A stretch of 64,000 nucleotides of DNA from Nocardia jiangxiensis NBRC 101359 (lineage in GTDB: Bacteria; Actinomycetota; Actinomycetes; Mycobacteriales; Mycobacteriaceae), in assembly GCF_000308615.1 (NCBI RefSeq), contig NZ_BAGB01000006.1, positions 1 to 64,000 of the forward strand, written 5' to 3'. The position numbers were made by a program, and so were the translations under genes. Within the stretch, counting starts at the first letter, position 1, and the number at the start of each line of letters is the position of its first letter. This document shows, piece after piece, positions 8,231 to 16,837 of this stretch. The notes below the pieces were generated by a model. It was not told the DNA's origin. It saw nothing but the letters and a program-made list of their open reading frames with translations, and ran no database searches.

Positions 8231-10467
8231 GGATGCATCACCAGTTCGGGCTCGGAGGTGGGTGGCGTGGATTCCTCATGGAATCCGAACCTTTCGTGCA
8301 GGCGGCGCAGCGGTGCGGGCGCCCACCAGTTGGCGGTGCCCAGCAGCCGCATCAGCGCGGGCACCAGGAGTCCGCGAATGACGGTGGCGTCGGCGAGCAC
8401 GGTCAGGGTCAGACCCAGGCCGAACATCTGCAGGAACGACACCTTCGCGGAGATCATGGCCCCCAACACGATAGCCATCAACAGTGCGGCCGCGGTGACG
8501 ATGCGCCCGGTGTGCGCGACACCCAGGGCCACCGACCGCGTGTTGTCCGCCGCGGTGCGGTCGGAGGCGAGCCAGGCCTCCCGGATCCGGGAGAGCAGGA
8601 ACACCTCGTAGTCCATCGACATGCCGAATGCCAGGCAGAACATCAGCAACGGCATCGTCGGGGTCAGGAAGCCGGTCGTGGTGAAGCCCAACAGATTCGA
8701 CAGATGTCCGTCCTGGAAGATCCACACCATCATGCCGAACATCGCGGTCAGCGAGAGAGCGTTGATGACCACCGCCTTCAGCGGTATCACCACGCTGCCG
8801 GTGAACAGGAACAGCACCACGAAGGTGGCCAGCGCGATGAGTGCGATCGCCAGCGGCAGTCGCGCGCCGAGCGAATGCAGTCCGTCGGCGTCGATTTCGG
8901 CCATCCCGCCGAACAATGTCGGCGCGGGCGCGGGTACCGCCCGCAGGGCGCGCAGTTGCTGCTGTCCGGCCACGGAGTACGGATCGATCGTCGATGCGAC
9001 GGTGAGGTATTGGCCCGACGCGTTGGCCATACCCGGTGGCGTCGCGGCCATTCGGCCGCCGGAGATGTACACCCCGGCGTCGGACAGCACCGCGGTGACG
9101 CCGTCCACCTTGGACAGTGCCGTCGCATACGAACTCGCATTGCCCGAATAGCCGTGCAACACGACAGTTGTCCCGTTCCCGGCATTGACGCTCGGGAAGT
9201 CGCTGCGCAACGCGTCGCCGACCGCGCGGCTGCTGGTGCCGACGGGCATCACCCGATCGTCCGGATATCCGAATTTCACGCCCAGGAACGGGGATCCGAG
9301 CGCGAGCAGTACCACGATGATCACCAGCGCCACCGGAATCGCGTGTCGCATGACCCAATTCACGGTGCGATACCACCGCGACCGTTCCGCAGCGACGGGC
9401 ACGGGTGCGGGCCGACGCAGCAGCCGTCGCATCCCGGCACGGGCGTCCAGGGCGTTCACCCGGTCGCCGAGTAGGACCAGCGCGGCGGGCAGCAGCACGA
9501 TCGATGCCGCCGCCGCGGCGACCACCACCGCGACGCCCGCATAGGCGAAGGATTTGAGGAAGTACAGGTTGAACACGCTGAGCACGGCCATCGCCAGCGC
9601 CACCGTGAGCGCCGAGAACAGCACGGTGCGTCCGGCGGTCTGCACCGCGCGCACGGCCGCGTCGCGGTGGGCGCGTCCGCCGCGCAACTCCTCGCGGTAG
9701 CGACTGACGATGAACAGGCTGTAGTCGATCGCCAGCGCCAGCCCCAACGCGGTGGTCATGTTCAGCGCGTAGATCGAAACGTCGGTGAACAGGGTGAATC
9801 CGCGCAGGATCGCCATCGCGCTGGCGATCGCGAACAGACCGACCGCCAGCGGCAGGGCCGCGGCGATCACACTGCCGAAGACCAGGGTGAGCACGATCGC
9901 GGTCAGCGGCACCGCCACGCCCTCGGCGACGGTGAGGTCCCTGGTGATCTGCTTGTTCGCATCGTGGTAGACGGCCGTCTCGCCCCCCGTCCGGACGGTG
10001 ATTCCGGGCGCCGTGTCCGCGAATTGCGCCGCGAGGGTTCCGGCGGTCTTCTGCGCGACGTCGTCGCCGCCCTTCAGATAGGCCAGGACCAGTGCCTCGT
10101 GCCCGTTGGTGCTACGCAGCGCCGAGGCGACCGGTCCGGGACTGGTCCAGTACGACCGCACCCCGACCACGTCGTTACGGGACTGCAGGGTGTCGACGAT
10201 CCGTGTCCCCGTCGTGCGTGCGTCCGGGGCGTCCACGCCCTGGTCGGCATCGACCAGCAGGACGAAGTTCGGCTGTGCGCCGTCGAAGTCCTGCGCCAGC
10301 AGTTGCGCGGCGCGGGAGGATTCGGCGTCGTCGGAGGTGAAGCCACCGGCCTCGAGATGTGAGGTGACCGATGCGCCGAACAGACCGCAGAACACGGCCA
10401 GCGCGAGTGCGGCGAGCAGCACCGCTCGCGGGAATCGGGTCGAGAATTGTGCGATTCGGGTCAACAT
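8227..10467 (-). CDS. MmpL-type RND transporter
   Basis: A 746-residue inner-membrane exporter of the MMPL/RND superfamily, driven by the proton gradient. It has the usual plan of helix 1, a large extracytoplasmic loop (residues about 40-165), six helices, a second loop (about 380-520) and six more helices. The segment LGLALAIDYSLFIVSRYREE is a typical signature of the first bundle, and FGMSMDYEVFLLSRIRE is its counterpart in the second. In mycolate-containing actinobacteria such proteins move lipids or drugs outward. At about 750 residues it belongs to the shorter group rather than the long lipid-specific MmpL proteins. It is followed by a coupled TetR gene. Confidence 0.88.
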   Translation of the reverse strand: MLTRIAQFSTRFPRAVLLAALALAVFCGLFGASVTSHLEAGGFTSDDAESSRAAQLLAQDFDGAQPNFVLLVDADQGVDAPDARTTGTRIVDTLQSRNDVVGVRSYWTSPGPVASALRSTNGHEALVLAYLKGGDDVAQKTAGTLAAQFADTAPGITVRTGGETAVYHDANKQITRDLTVAEGVAVPLTAIVLTLVFGSVIAAALPLAVGLFAIASAMAILRGFTLFTDVSIYALNMTTALGLALAIDYSLFIVSRYREELRGGRAHRDAAVRAVQTAGRTVLFSALTVALAMAVLSVFNLYFLKSFAYAGVAVVVAAAAASIVLLPAALVLLGDRVNALDARAGMRRLLRRPAPVPVAAERSRWYRTVNWVMRHAIPVALVIIVVLLALGSPFLGVKFGYPDDRVMPVGTSSRAVGDALRSDFPSVNAGNGTTVVLHGYSGNASSYATALSKVDGVTAVLSDAGVYISGGRMAATPPGMANASGQYLTVASTIDPYSVAGQQQLRALRAVPAPAPTLFGGMAEIDADGLHSLGARLPLAIALIALATFVVLFLFTGSVVIPLKAVVINALSLTAMFGMMVWIFQDGHLSNLLGFTTTGFLTPTMPLLMFCLAFGMSMDYEVFLLSRIREAWLASDRTAADNTRSVALGVAHTGRIVTAAALLMAIVLGAMISAKVSFLQMFGLGLTLTVLADATVIRGLLVPALMRLLGTANWWAPAPLRRLHERFGFHEESTPPTSEPELVMHP

Positions 10468-10484
10468 GGGAGCCCCCAGTCCAC

Positions 10485-10523
10485 GGTGAGGTAACAGCGT
10501 TAGCCTAACGCTGTTACCTCACC
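10485..10523. promoter_or_regulatory. Perfect 39-bp palindromic operator ahead of mmpL-tetR
   Basis: Two perfect 19-base arms (10485-10503 and 10505-10523) surround a single C. The left half reads GGTGAGGTAACAGCGTTAG. It lies 18-56 bases ahead of the MmpL start, where a promoter is expected, and is the probable site of the TetR protein encoded at 7526-8230. It also sits just past the end of amt and could fold as a hairpin in the amt transcript, so a terminator role is a second possibility. Confidence 0.75.
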
Positions 10524-10536
10524 CTTGCGCAAGAGG

Positions 10537-11844
10537 TCAGTGATCTCGATCACCATGCTGGCCGTGCTGGCCCTGTTGACCGTGACCGAACAGCCCGCGC
10601 GGGGCGTGTCCGTGCACGCCCTCGGCGTAGGCGGTCTCCGCGTGCAGGGCGAAGTCGATGCCGCCGGCCTCCTCCTCCTTGCTGATCCGGAAGCCCATGA
10701 CGCGATCGATGATCTTGCCCAGCGCGTACGAGATGACGAAGGCCCAAGCCGCGACCACGACCACCCCGAGCGCCTGCTTGCCCAGCTGGGTCAACCCGCC
10801 GCCGTAGAACAGCCCGCGCGGACCGCCGGTCATCACCCGGCTGGCCAGCAGGCCGATCAGCAGCGTGCCGACGATGCCGCCCGCGAAGTGCACGCCCACC
10901 ACGTCGAGCGAATCATCGTATCCGGCACGGAATTTCCAGCCGACGGCGAACGAACACACAACGCCCGCAACCAATCCCACGATCACGCCGCCGAGTGTGG
11001 TCACCGAACCGCAGGACGGGGTGATCGCGACCAGACCGGCCACCGCACCCGAGGCCGCACCGAAGGTGGTCGGCCGGCCGTCGCGAATCCGTTCCACCAC
11101 AAGCCATCCCAGCATGCCCAGGCAGCCCGCGACGAGAGTGTTGAGGAAGGCCGCCGCGGCGATTCCGTCGACCCGGAACGCCGATCCGGCATTGAAGCCG
11201 AACCAGCCGAACCACAGCAGGCCCGCGCCCAGCAGCACGAACGGCAGATTGTGCGGGCGCATCGCGTCGACCTTGAAGCCGATCCGCGGTCCGAGCACCA
11301 GGGCCAGAGCCAATGCCGAAGCACCGGAAGCGATCTCGACCACGAGCCCGCCCGCGAAATCGAGTGTGCCGAACGAGGCGAGCCAGCCGTGCGGCCCCCA
11401 CACCCAGTGTGCGACCGGCGCGAACACCAGCAGCGTCCACAGCGGGACGAACACCATCCACGCGGAGAACTTCGCGCGGTCTGCGATCGCGCCGCTGACC
11501 AGCGCCGCGGTCAGGATGGCGAAGGTCAGCTCGAAGGTGGCGTACAGCAGTTCCGGTACGCCGCCGCGCACCGTGGACGGGCTGATGCCGGACATCGCGG
11601 TGTGCGCGAGTGTGCCGATCACGCCGCCGCCCGCGTCGGGGCCGAATGCCAGGGTGTAGCCGAACAACAGCCACGTCACCGTCACGAGCGGGATCGAGAT
11701 GAAGCTCATCATCAGCATGTTCAGTACGCCGGTCGAGCGCACCATGCCGCCGTAGAACACGGCCAGGCCGGGTGTCATGAGCAGAACGAGCGCGGTGCTG
11801 GCCAATAGCCAGGCGGTGGTAGCGGGGTCGAGGGTCGAGGACAT
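10537..11844 (-). CDS. amt: Ammonium transporter
   Basis: A 435-residue Amt/Mep/Rh channel that conducts ammonium or ammonia across the membrane, with about eleven helices. Recognisable family segments include TPGLAVFYGGMVR near the N-terminus, the pore-side DFAGG and the twin-histidine regions (MRPHNLP and VGVHFAGG). The start at 11844 is chosen because AAGGAG lies just ahead; a longer frame to 11877 has no such site. No glnK gene follows, unlike the common amtB-glnK pair. The C-terminus carries a histidine/glutamine-rich tail (eight His in the last 28 residues) that is unusual and may bind metal. Confidence 0.92.
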   Translation of the reverse strand: MSSTLDPATTAWLLASTALVLLMTPGLAVFYGGMVRSTGVLNMLMMSFISIPLVTVTWLLFGYTLAFGPDAGGGVIGTLAHTAMSGISPSTVRGGVPELLYATFELTFAILTAALVSGAIADRAKFSAWMVFVPLWTLLVFAPVAHWVWGPHGWLASFGTLDFAGGLVVEIASGASALALALVLGPRIGFKVDAMRPHNLPFVLLGAGLLWFGWFGFNAGSAFRVDGIAAAAFLNTLVAGCLGMLGWLVVERIRDGRPTTFGAASGAVAGLVAITPSCGSVTTLGGVIVGLVAGVVCSFAVGWKFRAGYDDSLDVVGVHFAGGIVGTLLIGLLASRVMTGGPRGLFYGGGLTQLGKQALGVVVVAAWAFVISYALGKIIDRVMGFRISKEEEAGGIDFALHAETAYAEGVHGHAPRGLFGHGQQGQHGQHGDRDH

Positions 11845-11937
11845 GGGGACTCCTTCCACGCGCGTGAAGCGCTGCATGGAAGTTACCGAATGCCAATCTC
11901 CCGGCCTGACGGGTGGCCGGGCGCGTCCAGATGGAAG

Positions 11938-12765
11938 TTATCCGCGACGGGCGCGGCGGGCCAGTGCGCGGCGGCCGCGGGGGCCGGGCACCGGCAGATC
12001 CTCGTCCAGGGCCAGCCATCCGGCGGTGTGCAGCCACTGCTGCTGGGTTCGCGCGTCGGCGGTGTCGTTGAACACTCGGCGGCCGCGGTCGTCGCGCAAT
12101 TCGTGCGCGAGCACCGACCAGCGCGGCGGACGGCCCTGCTCGGTCCGATAGTCCTCGAGGTAGGCGGCCACGATCGTGCCGATGGTGTTCACCGGCCGCA
12201 GCGAGACGCGGTTGCCGAATTTGGCCGAGTGGAAACGGCGCGCCGCGCACAGCGATCGGGGCGTCGCGTCGAATGCGATCCACCCGGCGCGCTGCACCCG
12301 CTCGATCAGCCAGAGGTGTTTCACGGCCGACGGCGCGATATCGCCGACATGTTCGACGATGAGGTGCATGACCGGTTCGGTCTGCAGGATGTCGCGGCGG
12401 GTCGGACCGTGGCCGTGGTCGTCCCAGTATTGCTGGGTCAGGGTTGCCAGTACTCGCCCGAATTCTTCGACATTGCGCTGTGCGCGGCGGCCGAGGCGTT
12501 CGATGCGTTCGGCCTCGGCGCGCATCTGGTTCTGCACGATGAGGGTGCGCACGGCGGCGGGTGTCGGCACCTGACCGCGGTCGAGGAGTTCCAGGATCGC
12601 CGCGGCGGTATGCGGGTCGGCGGCGGCCGAGACAGGTAGCGAATCGCGGTTGAGGGCGAAGTCCGAAGGACTGATCGCCCTGCTCAGTAGGCCCGTGGCC
12701 GCGCTGTTCCCGGCGAATTCGGTATGTGAGAGCCACGCGGCGGCGGTGGTGTCACACGACTGCAC
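11938..12765 (-). CDS. Protein with two LexA-like winged-helix modules, function unknown
   Basis: A 275-residue protein I do not recognise by name. The second half seems to contain two related modules: one from about residue 110 (YWDDHGHGPTRRDILQ, then HLWLIERVQRAGWIAFD) and one from about 200 (YLEDYRTEQGRPPRWSVLA, then QQWLHTAGWLALDED). Each has the order GxxPT/R, helix, WL, AGWxA, reminiscent of LexA-type winged helices. A DNA-binding role is therefore plausible but not shown. The first third is Ala-rich with a helix rich in Arg and Glu. The GTG start follows GGAGG by 11 bases. The basic tail (RRALARRARRG) also fits nucleic acid binding. Confidence 0.6.
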   Translation of the reverse strand: MQSCDTTAAAWLSHTEFAGNSAATGLLSRAISPSDFALNRDSLPVSAAADPHTAAAILELLDRGQVPTPAAVRTLIVQNQMRAEAERIERLGRRAQRNVEEFGRVLATLTQQYWDDHGHGPTRRDILQTEPVMHLIVEHVGDIAPSAVKHLWLIERVQRAGWIAFDATPRSLCAARRFHSAKFGNRVSLRPVNTIGTIVAAYLEDYRTEQGRPPRWSVLAHELRDDRGRRVFNDTADARTQQQWLHTAGWLALDEDLPVPGPRGRRALARRARRG

Positions 12766-13366
12766 GGTGGATATTTCCTCCGGGACGTTGGCGGGAGCGC
12801 GACGCGGAGATGGGAGGACTCCCGATGCGTACTGTGGATTGCCAGGTTGTGCCCCGGTCGGGATGAGGGACCGGCCGGGACCACCAACCTGATGAAGGTT
12901 TGGCTACCGAAGTTGCCGTGGTCTACGTTAGCCAGCCAATTGCCTTGAATGCCAATCGGTTTACTCGATCGTTATGTATGTGTTGTCCGAATAAAACAGG
13001 TGTACAGTTTGTTACCCCCGATCGATACCGTTTCGAGTTCATCGATACGACAGTGATTGATTGCATTTCGAATTTCTTCGCGACGCCGTCCTTCACACGG
13101 TTCCACTGCCCGGCTCACGAACAAGCTGAAGGAATGATTAGTTCCCCGAGCCCGACCTTCGGGTGGAACCACCCGAAAGCCGCCCGGCCTCGGGCCGGCA
13201 AGGCGAACGAACGCCGCCGTCAGCTTCGTGAAGGTTGCGCCAAGATCGCCCACCCCACGCGCCATGGGGAAGTAGCGCAGCCACCGAGCCCTGGAGGAGA
13301 AGGCCAAGGGCAGCCCGGGCCAGGCCGAGAATTCATGCTGTCGGTGGTCGCCGGTACCCTCGGGCC
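12766..13366. other. Long intergenic region upstream of dnaX
   Basis: Some 600 bases hold no convincing gene. The part from about 12890 to 13120 is clearly richer in A/T than its surroundings and holds the inverted words TGGCTA and TAGCCA. From 13130 on the DNA is GC-rich and full of potential hairpins: CGGGTGG/CCACCCG at 13163-13180, CCGGCC/GGCCGG at 13187-13201, GGCG/CGCC at 13203-13216, and GCCCTGG/CCAAGGGC near 13288-13313. In many Gram-positive bacteria the signal recognition particle RNA gene lies next to dnaX, so a structured RNA would be expected here, but I could not find its conserved core. Confidence 0.4.
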
Positions 13367-16300
13367 GTGGCTCTGTACCGGAAGTATCGACCGGCAACAT
13401 TCGCAGAGGTGGTTGGGCAGGAGCATGTCACCGAGCCGCTGAGCACTGCGCTCGACACTGGGCGGATCAGTCATGCCTATCTGTTCTCGGGTCCGCGCGG
13501 ATGCGGTAAGACGTCCTCGGCGCGAATTCTGGCGCGTTCGCTCAACTGCGTCGAGGGGCCGACCTCGCGGCCGTGTGGGGTGTGCCCGTCCTGTGTGGCG
13601 CTGGGCCCCGGCGGTCCGGGGAATCTGGATGTCATCGAGCTCGACGCGGCCAGTCACGGTGGTGTGGACGACACTCGCGAGCTGCGCGACCGGGCCTTCT
13701 ACGCGCCCGCCGAGTCGCGGTACCGGGTGTTCATCGTGGACGAGGCGCACATGGTCACCACGGCGGGGTTCAATGCCCTGCTCAAGATCGTGGAGGAGCC
13801 GCCCGCCCATCTGATCTTCGTCTTCGCCACCACCGAACCGGACAAGGTGCTGCCGACCATTCGTTCGCGCACCCATCACTATCCGTTCCGGCTGCTGCCG
13901 CCCGCGACCATGCGCGGACTGCTCGGCACGATCTGCGAGCAGGAGGGCGTGCCGGTCGAGGAGGCGGTCTATCCGCTGGTCATCCGGGCCGGTGGCGGTT
14001 CGCCGCGAGACAGTCTGAGCGTGCTGGACCAGCTGCTCGCGGGTGCGGGGCCGGAGGGCGTGACCTATCCCCGGGCGCTGGCGTTGCTGGGCGTCACCGA
14101 TATCGCGCTGATCGACGACGCGATCGAGGCGCTGGCCGTCGACGACGGCGCGGCGTTGTTCGGCACGGTGGACCGCGTGGTGGAGGCCGGGCACGATCCG
14201 CGCCGGTTTGCCGGTGATCTGCTGGAGCGGCTGCGCGATCTGATCCTGTTGCGCGCGGTCCCCGATGCCGCCGACCGCAATCTGGTCACCGGGCCGGGTG
14301 ATGTGCTGGAGCGGATGCGCGATCAGGCTCAGCGTCTGGGTCCCGCCGCCCTGACCCGCTACGCGGAACTGCTGCACGAGGGCCTGGGTGAGATGCGCGG
14401 CGCGACCGCCCCCCGCCTGCTGCTGGAGGTCATCTGCGCCCGCATGCTGCTGCCGATCGCCTCGGACTCCGAATCGGCCACCCTGCAACGTCTGGAGCGC
14501 CTGGAACGTCAGATGGCGGGTGGCGTGGTCGCTCCCGCGCCGAATGCGGCTCAGGTACCTGCCCGCGCTGCGGCTCCGGCCGAGGAAAGCGAACCGTCCG
14601 GCCGGGCTCCGGCCGAACGCCCACAATCGGGCCCGCCCCGTCGCCGTGGCGCCGAAGCCCTGGCCGCAATACGTGAGAACCGTTCCGGTGGATCGTCGAA
14701 CGCGCCCACGCCGGATACCGCGCCGCCCGCTCAGCAAACACCCGAGCAACGCCCGCATCCGGCTCAGCGCGCTCAGTCGTCCGGCCCCGAATCGTCTCGC
14801 GCCCAGCAGAATCCGGATGTCGCACCGGCGAGCCCGTCGCGGGAGCCGGTACCGGACGATGCGTCCGGGGCAGCGTCGACGATGCCCGCCGAGCAGCCTT
14901 CCAGCGGTGATTCGCAAGCTTCGTCAGGGGAGCGCGCACCGGGAAATGCGCAGCGGTCCGGGCAGCAGCCTGCCGACAACGCCACCTCTCAGTCCTCTAC
15001 CAGCGGCGATCCGGCGGAACGGGCGGCAGTGCCGCCTGCCGATGCACCCACTCGAGCGTCTTCCGACGAACGACAGCGCGCCGAACGGTCCTCGACTGGC
15101 GATTACGCGGAGGGTGCGTCCACGAGCGAGGCACCCGCGCGCCCTGACGCCGAGTTGCCGTCGGATATCCAATCGAATTCGGAATCCCCTGTACTGCAGG
15201 ATGATTCGAGCTATTCGGACTATCCCGAACCGGCTGCGTTCGCATTCGCCCCGGGTGTGTCAGGTACTGAATCCCATGCCCCACAAGATGATTCGACGAT
15301 GGATGCGGCATCCGAGCCGGGTTCGGTGGCTCCCGGCTCGACCTCTCCGGGGCGCTCCGCAGCCGAGCCGTCTGCTCTCGCACCGCAGGCCGCCCGGCCC
15401 GATGCTGCCGCCGACGCCCCGCAACAGTCCCGAGCCGCGACGGATGAGCCCACTGCGGCGTCATCGGCCAACGCGGGACCAGAGCAGGCTGATGGTCCGG
15501 CAACCGGGACGCAGATGGACGGAGCGTCCCAGGGCTCACGCGCACCGTCGACCGGACCCGCCGACCAGCCGTCGCAGATGGCCGAGGGCACGTCGGCCCT
15601 CGATGCGCCGGTGCCCGAGCAGTCACAGGTAACGGATTCCGGGCCGGTAGGTGCGCCGCCCGCGAACACCGGGGCAGCCGGTGCCGATGATGGCGCTCCC
15701 GTTTCCGCATCGGCGAGTGAATCCGATTCCAGCGCAGCAGATTCCGACTATTCGCAGGGGACGGGCGAAGCGCCCGCGGCCGCCGGTGGCGACGTGCTGC
15801 GCGAGGTCGAGGCCGCGTGGCCCGAGATTCGCACCAAGGTGCGGGAATTCGGTGCGGCCGTACATGCCCTGCTGTCCGGCGCCTCGGTGGCGCGGCTCGA
15901 GGGTGACACGGTCGTGCTGGCTCATCAGCACGCGCCGCTGGCGCAGCGATTGGCGAATCCGAAATATGTGGAGGCCGTGCAGTCCGCGATCCATGCGGTG
16001 CTCGGGCGGCGGTACGAGGTGCGGTGGGAGGTTGCGGGGGCATCGTCCGGTGCCGCGCGGCCGGAGCCGCCCGCTCGACCACAGCCGGCTGCGGGGCGCG
16101 GCGCTCCGGCGCGATCGGCCGAGCCGCCGAAGTTCACCCGGCCCAGCCAGGCCCGTGGTGCGGCTCCCGAAACGGGTGCGGCCCCGCGTGCCTCGCGTCC
16201 CGCGGGCGGGGACTCGGGTGAGCGTTCCGGTGGCGGCTCGGTGAATCGCGCCACCCCCGCGAGTGACGCTCCGGCGCCGCCGGATGACGATATTCCGCTG

Positions 16301-16513
16301 CCGGACGGGCCCGATCTCCCCGACGACCCGGGGCCCGCAGACTACTCGCCGGTAGGTTATGACGGTGTCCCACCTGCGTCTACGCCGGAGGAGGAGCAGG
16401 AGATGCTCGCCGAGTCGGTGCATCCGGTCCCGCAGCAGGATCGCCGCGACCCCGATGAGGTGGCCTTGGAGCTGTTGAGCGCCGAACTGGGCGCGACTCG
16501 GCTGGAGGCTTGA
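13367..16513 (+). CDS. dnaX: DNA polymerase III subunit gamma/tau with very long linker
   Basis: The clamp-loader ATPase subunit of the replicative polymerase, 1048 residues. The first 365 residues are the usual AAA+ core: VALYRKYRPATFAEVVGQ at the start, Walker A GPRGCGKTSSAR near residue 41, a four-cysteine zinc module at about 60-80 (CGVCPSC), VDEAHMV as Walker B and ATTEPDKVLPTIRSR as sensor 1. Then comes an exceptional low-complexity Pro/Ala/Ser/Asp/Glu linker of over 400 residues, a tau-like domain at about 808-890 (DVLREVEAAWPEIRTKVREF onward), a second linker and an acidic tail. The GTG at 13367 is chosen by family alignment; the frame is open further upstream. It is monocistronic, since ybaB and recR lie 12 kb away. 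Confidence 0.95.
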   Translation: MALYRKYRPATFAEVVGQEHVTEPLSTALDTGRISHAYLFSGPRGCGKTSSARILARSLNCVEGPTSRPCGVCPSCVALGPGGPGNLDVIELDAASHGGVDDTRELRDRAFYAPAESRYRVFIVDEAHMVTTAGFNALLKIVEEPPAHLIFVFATTEPDKVLPTIRSRTHHYPFRLLPPATMRGLLGTICEQEGVPVEEAVYPLVIRAGGGSPRDSLSVLDQLLAGAGPEGVTYPRALALLGVTDIALIDDAIEALAVDDGAALFGTVDRVVEAGHDPRRFAGDLLERLRDLILLRAVPDAADRNLVTGPGDVLERMRDQAQRLGPAALTRYAELLHEGLGEMRGATAPRLLLEVICARMLLPIASDSESATLQRLERLERQMAGGVVAPAPNAAQVPARAAAPAEESEPSGRAPAERPQSGPPRRRGAEALAAIRENRSGGSSNAPTPDTAPPAQQTPEQRPHPAQRAQSSGPESSRAQQNPDVAPASPSREPVPDDASGAASTMPAEQPSSGDSQASSGERAPGNAQRSGQQPADNATSQSSTSGDPAERAAVPPADAPTRASSDERQRAERSSTGDYAEGASTSEAPARPDAELPSDIQSNSESPVLQDDSSYSDYPEPAAFAFAPGVSGTESHAPQDDSTMDAASEPGSVAPGSTSPGRSAAEPSALAPQAARPDAAADAPQQSRAATDEPTAASSANAGPEQADGPATGTQMDGASQGSRAPSTGPADQPSQMAEGTSALDAPVPEQSQVTDSGPVGAPPANTGAAGADDGAPVSASASESDSSAADSDYSQGTGEAPAAAGGDVLREVEAAWPEIRTKVREFGAAVHALLSGASVARLEGDTVVLAHQHAPLAQRLANPKYVEAVQSAIHAVLGRRYEVRWEVAGASSGAARPEPPARPQPAAGRGAPARSAEPPKFTRPSQARGAAPETGAAPRASRPAGGDSGERSGGGSVNRATPASDAPAPPDDDIPLPDGPDLPDDPGPADYSPVGYDGVPPASTPEEEQEMLAESVHPVPQQDRRDPDEVALELLSAELGATRLEA

Positions 16514-16837
16514 CAGACACCCTCCCGACGACCTTAAGTTAACCGGAGTTCGCATCCGGCTGTACTATGAACGGGTGGTCGTCAGCATCGGCGCTCCGAG
16601 GTTCTATGGTATGCCCAGGTGTACGGGTGCCCGGGAGTCGGTGGGGCCGATGCGTGCCGACGTTTGTACAGCGTTATACGACGGAACCGGGGCATCACGG
16701 CCTGCGTGCGAACGCAGGGTCCCGGGAGCGTCGCCTGACAACTAGAGCGGTCGGTCACAGGGCCGGTCGGCGAGGTTACCTGCAGCGATGCCGCACTGTG
16801 CGGTGTCGGGGCACCGTAAGGAAGGAAAAACTCCGTT
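16514..16837. other. Intergenic region ahead of fadA
   Basis: This stretch of 324 bases between dnaX and fadA holds no gene that I can support. A candidate promoter is described separately at 16539-16568. A degenerate palindrome, GTACAGC followed by GTTATAC, lies near 16667-16680 and could be a regulator site. The fadA ribosome site AAGGAAGG is near 16819. Confidence 0.5.
16539..16568 (+). promoter_or_regulatory. Candidate promoter of fadA-fadB
   Basis: TTAACC (16539-16544) and TACTAT (16563-16568) are separated by 18 bases, resembling -35 and -10 boxes of a housekeeping sigma factor. This would give a leader of about 260 bases. The boxes are short and could arise by chance. Confidence 0.3.

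Noticed and set aside
13130..13366. SRP RNA gene as an annotated feature
   Set aside because: The position is right and hairpins are present, but the conserved tip and a rod-like pairing of the two halves could not be shown by eye, so it is given only as a finding.
13220..14917. Minus-strand frame of 565 codons inside dnaX
   Set aside because: Arg/Gly-rich antisense of the conserved DnaX core.
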